A DNA stretch of 6,657 nt, taken from positions 1 through 6,657 of the forward strand of contig JAZQDM010000046.1 in NCBI GenBank assembly GCA_045546775.1, written 5' to 3'. Shown here piece by piece: positions 1-4,602 of this stretch. The DNA is from RGIG3002 sp045546775 (GTDB lineage Bacteria; Bacillota; Clostridia; Lachnospirales; Lachnospiraceae). The number at the start of each line of letters is the position of its first letter. Position 1 is the first letter of the stretch. A program made the translations under genes and the position numbers. Below the pieces are notes generated by a model. The model was not told where the DNA came from. It did not search any database and was given only the letters and a program-made list of their open reading frames with translations.

Positions 1-445
1 CTTTCAGATACGCCTCGACATTACTGCTGTACCGTTCGGAGACAATCGTTTCTTCCTTACCGGTCACCGGATGCGAAAACACCACTACCAAGCGATACAC
101 GCAATTCTTTTCACTGACATAAATATGGGCATTCTCTTTAACTTCTCTCCCGAAATAAAACGGAATACGTCTCACCTCAGTTACATGCCCTTTTACCGCA
201 GGACACAGCAACATCTTCTCCCGATGCTCCCTCTTTTCCTTGTTGCGCAGATTCGTTGTCACATCGGAAAGCATGCACAACAAGGCCAACACAATTGCCC
301 CGATACATAAGTATTTGACATCAGCAAACGACGCACCGTTTGCCAAAAAAATACTTATTGATACGCCCGCACCGACAACCACTACAATTGCCAGAAAAAT
401 ACCGATTCTTTTACGTGTATATCCCATAGGAACGATTGCACTCAT
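1..445 (-). CDS. Two-helix membrane protein of unknown function, 3' part cut by window edge
   Basis: An open frame of 148 codons runs off the left edge of the window and has no stop in view. The protein begins MSAIVPMGYTRKR. It has two hydrophobic segments (about residues 14-35 and 44-60) joined by a short loop, then a charged stretch (NLRNKEKREHREK), then a soluble part with beta-like segments including VYRLVVVFSHPVTGKEE and SERYSSNVEAYLK. The positive-inside rule suggests both ends face the cytoplasm. The layout, with a soluble domain carrying a 'PVTGKE...SER...YLK' pattern, recalls small DUF3592-like membrane proteins of Firmicutes, but that is a resemblance by eye. The ATG at 445 is chosen because AGGTGA lies 4 bases upstream; the other ATG, at 449, hits a stop after 12 codons. 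It follows the pyrophosphatase gene by 4 bp, so it is almost certainly co-transcribed and translationally coupled. No function can be assigned. Confidence 0.75.
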   Translation of the reverse strand, partial: MSAIVPMGYTRKRIGIFLAIVVVVGAGVSISIFLANGASFADVKYLCIGAIVLALLCMLSDVTTNLRNKEKREHREKMLLCPAVKGHVTEVRRIPFYFGREVKENAHIYVSEKNCVYRLVVVFSHPVTGKEETIVSERYSSNVEAYLK

Positions 446-449
446 ACAT

Positions 450-455
450 TCACCT
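450..455 (-). promoter_or_regulatory. SD for the membrane protein, containing the upstream gene's stop codon
   Basis: On the minus strand the pyrophosphatase ends GGC AGG TGA, and the same AGGTGA is the only SD-like site ahead of the ATG at 445, with a 4-base spacer. A ribosome terminating on the first gene therefore stands on the SD of the second. This arrangement usually gives translational coupling and fixed ratios of the two products. Coupling itself is inferred. Confidence 0.55.
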
Positions 456-1061
456 GCCATCCCCAAGTGCCTCTTTGAAAAATGCCCGCACTCCGTCATC
501 CACTGACGTGCTAACATCCTTTACTTCCAAATCATAGTAATACTTCCCTGTCGCAATATCCACCGACAGGGAGTCTAACGGAAAGCCTTTCACGCGCTTA
601 GGATGTGGCTTTGTCACCAACACAAAAGGCTCCGTGGCAATGGACATATCCATGCTTGAAAAATGCCGGTCTTTATCCAAAATAAAGTAAATCGCATTGC
701 GGTACCGTCCGGTGATTTTTCCTCCGTGCGCCTCTGCCAAAGCGGCATAATGTGTTATCATTTCCTCGTCCGTCAGCTCTTTTCCACCGACTCTACGCAC
801 ATGAATCCCCGGCTGTTCATCATCACGTAGCTCCTCAAAATACAGCCCGCTGTCACAGGAAAACACCGGCATATGAAATGCTTCAAAATAAGCCCTTGCT
901 TTGGTCTCTGCATTTTCTAAAGGAGTGGCTCCGTCTTCTTTAATCTTCGGAAACTCACCCTCCATATCATTCAAACCGATAAGTTCGATATCAAAAGCAT
1001 TTAAGGCATTCTTCATTGCCTGAAGCTTGCCGTTATTTGTGGTACCGTATAGTAGTTTCAT
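450..1061 (-). CDS. rdgB: Divergent RdgB/HAM1-family non-canonical purine NTP pyrophosphatase
   Basis: The product is 203 aa, normal for the HAM1/RdgB family, which hydrolyses XTP, ITP and dITP to the monophosphate plus PPi and so keeps deaminated purines out of nucleic acid. The N-terminal half fits well: the phosphate-binding TTNNGK (residues 7-12), EDGATPLENAETKARAYFE (42-60), the active-site region CDSGL (69-73), and PGIHVRRVGG (84-93). The C-terminal half does not. The usual GFGYDPIF is represented only by GFPLDSLS (159-166), and the base-recognising SHRG is absent, with TSVDDG near 185-190. The first Asp of the usual DDSGL is Cys69. The fold assignment is firm; the substrate could differ from the classical XTP/dITP. 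The start at 1061 has a clear GGAGG with a 5-base spacer. The gene lies 30 bp behind the Fic gene with no convincing promoter or terminator between, and is coupled to the membrane protein downstream. Confidence 0.85.
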   Translation of the reverse strand: MKLLYGTTNNGKLQAMKNALNAFDIELIGLNDMEGEFPKIKEDGATPLENAETKARAYFEAFHMPVFSCDSGLYFEELRDDEQPGIHVRRVGGKELTDEEMITHYAALAEAHGGKITGRYRNAIYFILDKDRHFSSMDMSIATEPFVLVTKPHPKRVKGFPLDSLSVDIATGKYYYDLEVKDVSTSVDDGVRAFFKEALGDGR

Positions 1062-1091
1062 CTTTTCCTCCGTGGAATACTGTGCCCTCTA

Positions 1092-2084
1092 TTAACATCT
1101 TATATATCGTTGATTTTTACTATTCGGCTTATCAGGTATCGTCATCCTGACAAGATTAAGTTCTAATGCCGGATTCATATAATTTTTCCGAAATGTTTCT
1201 TTTGACCTTAACCCTAACATTTCCATAATCGTAGTTGCTGTATATGGTACATCATATTTCATAACATCCAGCATTCTTTTTAAATACTCTGTCATTTGTT
1301 CACTACTTTCTGATATCTGTACCGATACTTCATCTAAGATTTTATCTATCTGCATAAGCATGAACTCTATAAATGTAGTAGACTCTCCCTCTACGTGACA
1401 TTTCGCAATTGCTTCATAATAGTCATCTTGAAACTTTTCAATCTGACTTTCTATGGGAATAAATTCAAAAATTGGTTTCCATTGAGATAAAATTGCGGTG
1501 TGCCATAACCTTGCCATTCTTCCATTCCCGTCCGAGAAAGGATGAATAAACACAAATTCATAATGAAAAATACTACTTAAGATAAGAGGATGTATACTAG
1601 TTTTTTCTTTTTTCATCCAAGAAAAAAGTTCTTCCATCTGTCCAGGAACTAATTTTGCCGGTGGACACATAAAAATACATACATCTCCGTTAAAAACACC
1701 TTCCTCCCCTTTTCTAAAATCTCCGGACTCCTCAACGATATACTTCGTCATAATACTGTGAAATTCTTTAAGTTTCTTTATACTGTATGGATTAATATCG
1801 CTCATTTTTTCATAAGCAGCATAGGCATTTTTCACTTCTTGTATTTCCTTTTCTTCCCCAAGAACTATCTTTCCATTTATGACATCTCTTACTTGACCAA
1901 GAGACAACGAATTTGCTTCGATCTTTAAGGATGAATGTATAGACTTAATTCTATTATTTCTTCTAAGATGAGGTTTTGTTTCAAGATTGTTAGCTACAGA
2001 TATCTTCCCAATCTTTTCAGAAATAGAAGATACATATGCCAAAATTTCATTTGTTATAGTAAATGGTGGTTTATATCCGTTCAT
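1092..2084 (-). CDS. Fic-domain protein (predicted AMP transferase) with C-terminal winged helix
   Basis: The product is 330 aa from the chosen start. Residue numbers below use that start. The complete Fic catalytic motif HPFSDGNGRMAR is at 181-192; in the family its His activates the target hydroxyl, and the loop binds Mg2+ and the ATP phosphates. An upstream flap region precedes it (GVFNGDV, then CPPAKLVP, about 129-147). An N-terminal SLKIEAN (52-58) matches the inhibitory-helix motif [S/T]xxxE, although Ala follows the Glu where Gly or Asn is usual. This marks a class II Fic protein that restrains itself and needs no separate antitoxin. The C-terminus (about 280-330, TATTIMEMLGLRSKETFRKN) is the winged-helix domain often found in this group. 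An ATG also exists at 2096, but GGAGG at 2094-2090 sits 5 bases before the ATG at 2084 and overlaps the earlier start, so 2084 is preferred. Sampled lines are about 30-37% GC against 45-52% in mgtE, suggesting acquisition by transfer. The target protein is unknown. Confidence 0.92.
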   Translation of the reverse strand: MNGYKPPFTITNEILAYVSSISEKIGKISVANNLETKPHLRRNNRIKSIHSSLKIEANSLSLGQVRDVINGKIVLGEEKEIQEVKNAYAAYEKMSDINPYSIKKLKEFHSIMTKYIVEESGDFRKGEEGVFNGDVCIFMCPPAKLVPGQMEELFSWMKKEKTSIHPLILSSIFHYEFVFIHPFSDGNGRMARLWHTAILSQWKPIFEFIPIESQIEKFQDDYYEAIAKCHVEGESTTFIEFMLMQIDKILDEVSVQISESSEQMTEYLKRMLDVMKYDVPYTATTIMEMLGLRSKETFRKNYMNPALELNLVRMTIPDKPNSKNQRYIRC

Positions 2085-2096
2085 TTTTGCCTCCAT

Positions 2097-2141
2097 CTTG
2101 CTTATTATCTTGCTTATTATCTTGTTTTATTATATAAGCAA
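2097..2141. repeat. Array of TTGCTTAT units on a 12-nt grid upstream of the Fic gene
   Basis: Reading the plus strand, CTTGCTTATTAT occurs twice in perfect tandem (2097-2108 and 2109-2120), and a degenerate third copy begins at 2121. The core TTGCTTAT lies at 2098-2105 and 2110-2117, a decayed TTGTTTTA at 2122-2129, and an exact inverted copy, ATAAGCAA, at 2134-2141. Starts are therefore 2098, 2110, 2122 and 2134, all 12 apart. The array overlaps the predicted promoter and start of transcription of the Fic gene, so it could be an operator. It could also be slippage in AT-rich DNA, but slippage would not explain the inverted copy. Confidence 0.65.
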
Positions 2142-2157
2142 TATAAGAAAAAAGCAA
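2129..2157 (-). promoter_or_regulatory. Predicted sigma-A promoter of the Fic gene
   Basis: On the minus strand a perfect -10, TATAAT (2134-2129), follows a weak -35, TTGCTT (2157-2152), at the ideal 17-base spacing. Transcription would start near 2122, giving a short leader that covers the tandem repeats. The region is AT-rich, so a chance -10 is possible, but the position between the mgtE terminator and the Fic SD is right. Confidence 0.55.
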
Positions 2158-2206
2158 TCCATTTATCATTAAGTCTCATGTTTAAATCGTTCCTTTTCAC
2201 ACCTAA

Positions 2207-2245
2207 AATATTTCAAGGACTATGTTTCCATAGTCCTTGAATATT
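2207..2245 (-). terminator. Intrinsic terminator behind mgtE, with GAAA tetraloop
   Basis: A perfect 13-bp inverted repeat (arms 2212-2224 and 2229-2241) encloses four bases. On the minus strand the loop reads GAAA closed by G-C, a GNRA tetraloop. Five further AT pairs extend the stem across a one-base bulge. The 3' side continues as ATATTTTAGG, a modest U-tract. It lies 18 bp after the mgtE stop, as expected for the end of that transcript, and separates mgtE from the Fic promoter. Confidence 0.8.
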
Positions 2246-2262
2246 ATTGCACCAAATGCATT

Positions 2263-3594
2263 CTAAATTCCCAACATCAGCGTAGCAACCCGGAAATAAA
2301 TAATAAGGGAAAGGGCATCTACGATTGTTGTAATAAACGGACTTGCCATAACCGCCGGGTCGAGTCCGATTTTTTTTGCAAACATCGGTAACGAACAACC
2401 TACCAGTTTTGCCAAAAAGACGGTTGCTACCAAGGTAATACATATTACGAGTGCTACCGACATTGCAAGACCGTCAACAAGCATAAGCTTCGCAAAATTG
2501 GCTACCGCAAGAGTCAGTCCGCACACAACGGAAACCCTGATTTCTTTCCACATAATGCGGAACATATCTTTGAATTCAATCTCATTCAAAGAAAGTCCAC
2601 GGATAATCGTTACGCTTGCCTGACCACCGGCATTTCCGCCCGTATCCATAAGCATCGGAATGTAGGCCGTCAAAATGACGCAGGCACTCAATGCATCCTC
2701 AAATGAGGAAATAATTTTTCCGGTAAAAGTAGCTGAAATCATCAACAACAACAGCCACGGGATTCTCTTTTTGTAAGTCTCCCAAACGCCGGTTTTCATA
2801 TACGGCTTATCGGATGGCACGATAGCTGCCATCTTTTCGATATCCTCTGTAGCCTCTTCTTCCATAATATCCACAACGTCATCGACGGTGATAATACCAA
2901 CCAACCGGTTTTCGTTGTCTACTACGGGCATGGCAATAAAGTCGTATTTTTGGAATTGGTGTGCAACCTCTTCCTGGTCCATCAAAGTATGCAGGGAAAT
3001 AACATTCTCATGCATAATGTCGCCGATTCGCTCTTCCGGCGAGCTCAAAAGCAAATAACGCAGTGCTACCGTACCGACAAGTGTTCTGCGGCTGTCCAAT
3101 ACGTAACAAATATTAATCGTCTCGCTGTCAAGACCTACGTTTCTGATTTTTTCAATGGCCTGTTCCACGGTGAGATTTTCTTTTAAATCAACGTATTCCA
3201 CCGTCATAATGCTACCGGCACTGGATTCCGGGTAACGCAACAAATGATTGATGTCACGTCTCGTCTCCGGATTTGCGTTGGCAAGCAATTTTTTTACGAT
3301 GTTTGCAGGCATTTCTTCCAAAAAGTCTGCCGCATCATCCGCCATCAGATTATCAATAATATTAGCCGCTTCCTTGTCTGACAATGATGTAATAATAAAC
3401 TGCTGGCTTTCCACTTCCAGATAAGAAAAGACATCCGCTGCCATATCTTTGGGCAAAATACGGAATACTTTAAGCATTTCCTCTCGGGGCAGTTCTTCCA
3501 TCAGCACAGCGATATCCGCATCATTCATTTCTGCAAGGTATTGTCTCAAGTTTGTGTACTGTTTTGTCTCCAGTAACTCTAAAATTTCTTCCAT
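2263..3594 (-). CDS. mgtE: MgtE-family magnesium transporter
   Basis: The 443-aa product has the full MgtE order: an N-terminal helical domain (about 1-125), two CBS domains (about 126-190 and 191-250), a plug/connecting helix (about 250-276), and five predicted membrane helices from about 278 to 442. The family signature is present as PMLMDTGGNAGGQ (313-325). The Asp that coordinates Mg2+ in the pore is found as TTIVDALSL, Asp426, matching the position known as Asp432 in the Thermus protein. MgtE dimers in the cytoplasmic membrane let Mg2+ in, and close when Mg2+ binds between the N and CBS domains; the acidic residues needed there (ADDAADFLEE, VDDVVDIMEEE) are visible. The start is supported by AAGGAG with a 7-base spacer. 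The gene has its own promoter inside the end of yigZ, a leader of about 144 nt that may control it, and a terminator behind it. Nothing is truncated. Confidence 0.97.
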   Translation of the reverse strand: MEEILELLETKQYTNLRQYLAEMNDADIAVLMEELPREEMLKVFRILPKDMAADVFSYLEVESQQFIITSLSDKEAANIIDNLMADDAADFLEEMPANIVKKLLANANPETRRDINHLLRYPESSAGSIMTVEYVDLKENLTVEQAIEKIRNVGLDSETINICYVLDSRRTLVGTVALRYLLLSSPEERIGDIMHENVISLHTLMDQEEVAHQFQKYDFIAMPVVDNENRLVGIITVDDVVDIMEEEATEDIEKMAAIVPSDKPYMKTGVWETYKKRIPWLLLLMISATFTGKIISSFEDALSACVILTAYIPMLMDTGGNAGGQASVTIIRGLSLNEIEFKDMFRIMWKEIRVSVVCGLTLAVANFAKLMLVDGLAMSVALVICITLVATVFLAKLVGCSLPMFAKKIGLDPAVMASPFITTIVDALSLIIYFRVATLMLGI

Positions 3595-3683
3595 CGCTTT
3601 TCTCCTTGTTCAGTTTTGGTTTTTATGAATGTCCGCCCGGGGAGAGGACCGTCTGTACTATACGATTGACTGCTATTCTTCAT
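3579..3683 (-). CDS. Possible 34-codon leader peptide overlapping the mgtE start
   Basis: This open frame encodes MKNSSQSYSTDGPLPGRTF followed by a basic tail ending WKKF. Its ATG is preceded by AAAGGTGG with a 9-base spacer, one mismatch from the ideal SD. It ends with TAG inside mgtE, overlapping the mgtE start by 16 bp in another frame, so its translation would run through the mgtE SD. The DGPLPGR stretch is loosely like the acidic/proline 'PDPTPLPRR' of the MgtL peptide, which makes ribosomes fall off in low Mg2+ in enterobacteria. That is a hint, not homology. Its ATG lies within one arm of a long inverted repeat. It may instead be a chance frame inside a structured RNA leader. Confidence 0.35.
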   Translation of the reverse strand: MKNSSQSYSTDGPLPGRTFIKTKTEQGEKRWKKF

Positions 3684-3738
3684 AAAAAACCACCACCTTT
3701 CAAGAAGCAAAGCTTCCACATTTATTTTTGTTTCAGAC
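3595..3738 (-). promoter_or_regulatory. Structured 5' leader of mgtE, candidate cis-regulatory RNA
   Basis: Between the predicted start of transcription and mgtE lies about 144 nt with several structures. A small hairpin, GAAGC-TTT-GCTTC, is at 3716-3704. A long imperfect stem is formed by arms 3691-3679 (GGTTTTTTATGAA) and 3629-3618 (TTCATAAAAACC), with one extra base. Inside it is a GC hairpin at 3649-3631 (GTCC pairing with GGAC, plus three inner pairs closing a CCC loop). The inner TCTCC (3645-3641) could instead pair with GGAGA of the mgtE SD (3605-3601), which would give a switch. I do not recognise the conserved core of the M-box Mg2+ riboswitch. The pairing is drawn by eye; ligand and mechanism are unknown. 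Confidence 0.5.
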
Positions 3739-3744
3739 AACTAA

Positions 3745-3773
3745 AATATACTAAAATGAATTTCCCTTGTCAA
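3745..3773 (-). promoter_or_regulatory. Sigma-A promoter of mgtE, spanning the yigZ stop codon
   Basis: A perfect -35, TTGACA (3773-3768), and a -10, TATATT (3750-3745, five of six), are exactly 17 bases apart. The -35 lies in the last codons of yigZ (Ile-Asp-Lys), and the yigZ stop TAG is in the spacer. Transcription would start near 3738. This makes mgtE independently transcribed, although read-through from yigZ is also possible because no clear terminator lies between them. Confidence 0.7.
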
Positions 3774-4419
3774 TGAAATAATCGCGACCGATTTCCTCAA
3801 TTTCGCATTTTCCGGCGGTTGCCGTAATCATCTCTTTTTTCAGCGCTTCCACCATCGAAAAAGGCACTTTTACATGCAGTTTTACCCGGTCTGTGTACTC
3901 CGAATCTTCCGGCTTTAATTCCATTTTTTCTAATAAATATAGTACTTTCCCGACGCCGTTGTAATCGGTATGCACTTCCAGTACGGTTCCATAACGCATA
4001 TATGCCACTTCGGATGCTGCAAGCCCCTCTTTGACCGCCTGTGTATAGGCGCGCACAAGGCCTCCCGTCCCTAATAAGGTTCCGCCAAAATACCGGGTAA
4101 CAACGACACAGACATTTCGCACTTCTTCTCCCAACAATACTTCCAGCATAGGGCGCCCTGCTGTCCCACTCGGTTCTCCGTCGTCGCTGCATCTTGTCAT
4201 CTCTGCCTTAGGGCCTATGACGAACGCAGAGCAGTTGTGCCTTGCATCCCAATATTTCTTTTTCATTTCTTCGATAAAGGCTACCGCTTCCTCTTCCGTT
4301 TCCACTGCGCGGACAGTTGCGATAAAGCGGGATTTCTTTTCTACAATCTCCCCTTCGCCACCTTGCAGCAAAATTTTATATTTTTCTAAAACTTCTTTTT
4401 CCATAACTTTATCAGCCAT
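3751..4419 (-). CDS. yigZ: YigZ/IMPACT family protein (UPF0029)
   Basis: The product is 222 aa, close to the usual length of bacterial YigZ. The N-terminal UPF0029/IMPACT domain (about 14-130) carries EIVEKKSRFIA (24-34), the family signature CSDDGEPSGTAGRPML (77-92) and VVVTRYFGGTLLGTGGLVRAY (105-125). The C-terminal part (about 140-215) fits the small alpha/beta DUF1949 domain. The family is widespread and soluble. Its eukaryotic relative IMPACT works in GCN2 and translation control, and the bacterial proteins have a fold suggesting nucleic-acid binding, but no reaction is firmly established. The start is uncertain. ATG 4419 has only a weak GGAAAA about 9 bases upstream, and ATG 4404 (residue 6) lies in a tandem copy of the same 12 bases. 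The conserved part begins near residue 13, so either start gives a whole protein. The gene is divergent from the PBP gene. Confidence 0.93.
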   Translation of the reverse strand: MADKVMEKEVLEKYKILLQGGEGEIVEKKSRFIATVRAVETEEEAVAFIEEMKKKYWDARHNCSAFVIGPKAEMTRCSDDGEPSGTAGRPMLEVLLGEEVRNVCVVVTRYFGGTLLGTGGLVRAYTQAVKEGLAASEVAYMRYGTVLEVHTDYNGVGKVLYLLEKMELKPEDSEYTDRVKLHVKVPFSMVEALKKEMITATAGKCEIEEIGRDYFIDKGNSF

Positions 4420-4427
4420 AACTTTAT
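4401..4427. repeat. Direct duplication around the yigZ start codon
   Basis: CCATAACTTTAT occurs at 4401-4412 and again at 4416-4427, a 15-base period. On the minus strand each copy ends in an ATG in the same yigZ frame, so the repeat doubles the start codon and adds five residues (MADKV) to the N-terminus. It looks like a small tandem duplication. Confidence 0.7.
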
Positions 4428-4602
4428 TTTCCGTTTCTTTCCGTTATTTTACTCTTTTATTATCTTAACATAGACAGAATAAAAGCGAAAGAAAATGTGA
4501 ACAATTCTTAATATGGAAGAAAAACCTTTATTTACCTGTTTTAATTTGGTATAATCAAATGTGGTAAATTTTTACGAGAAGAAAGAAAGGCATGGTTTTT
4601 AT
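4420..4602. other. Divergent intergenic region between yigZ and the PBP gene
   Basis: These 183 bp must carry promoters for both directions. The plus-strand promoter is convincing and is listed separately. For yigZ only AT-rich partial matches are visible (for example TAAGAT on the minus strand near 4466-4461) without a credible -35, so no minus-strand promoter is called. I see no RNA gene and no open frame with an SD. Confidence 0.5.
4527..4555 (+). promoter_or_regulatory. Extended -10 promoter of the PBP gene
   Basis: TGGTATAAT (4547-4555) is a perfect -10 with the TGn extension. At 17 bases upstream there is only TTTATT (4527-4532), a poor -35, which the extended -10 can compensate for. 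Transcription would begin near 4562, about 40 bases before the start codon. Confidence 0.7.

Noticed and set aside
71..506. Plus-strand open frames at the left end
   Set aside because: They lie antisense to the partial membrane protein and to the end of rdgB. The minus-strand reading has an SD, coupled spacing and membrane helices.
1092..2084. Fic/antitoxin (toxin-antitoxin) pair
   Set aside because: No small partner gene lies on either side, and the inhibitory [S/T]xxxE motif is within the same protein. A self-contained class II Fic protein is the simpler reading.
1935..2240. Plus-strand frames at the 5' end of the Fic gene, one with a hydrophobic stretch
   Set aside because: The hydrophobic run (YYLAYYLVLLY) is just the translated tandem AT-rich repeats. 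There is no SD and the frame ends in the terminator hairpin.
2213..2443. 76-codon minus-strand open frame starting inside mgtE and ending at the terminator
   Set aside because: It overlaps the mgtE C-terminus in another frame, has no SD, and its last codons are the terminator hairpin. It is a shadow frame.
3704..3716. Hairpin GAAGC-AAA-GCTTC as a yigZ terminator
   Set aside because: It has only five pairs, and the nearest T-run on the minus strand is about 15 bases further on, too far for an intrinsic terminator.
3595..3750. M-box (ykoK) Mg2+ riboswitch upstream of mgtE
   Set aside because: The length is borderline, and I do not see the conserved core segments of that riboswitch. Only the gene context fits, so it is listed as an unassigned leader.
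3797..4192. 131-codon minus-strand frame inside yigZ
   Set aside because: It is Arg- and Cys-rich out-of-frame sequence within a gene with clear family motifs. It is a shadow.
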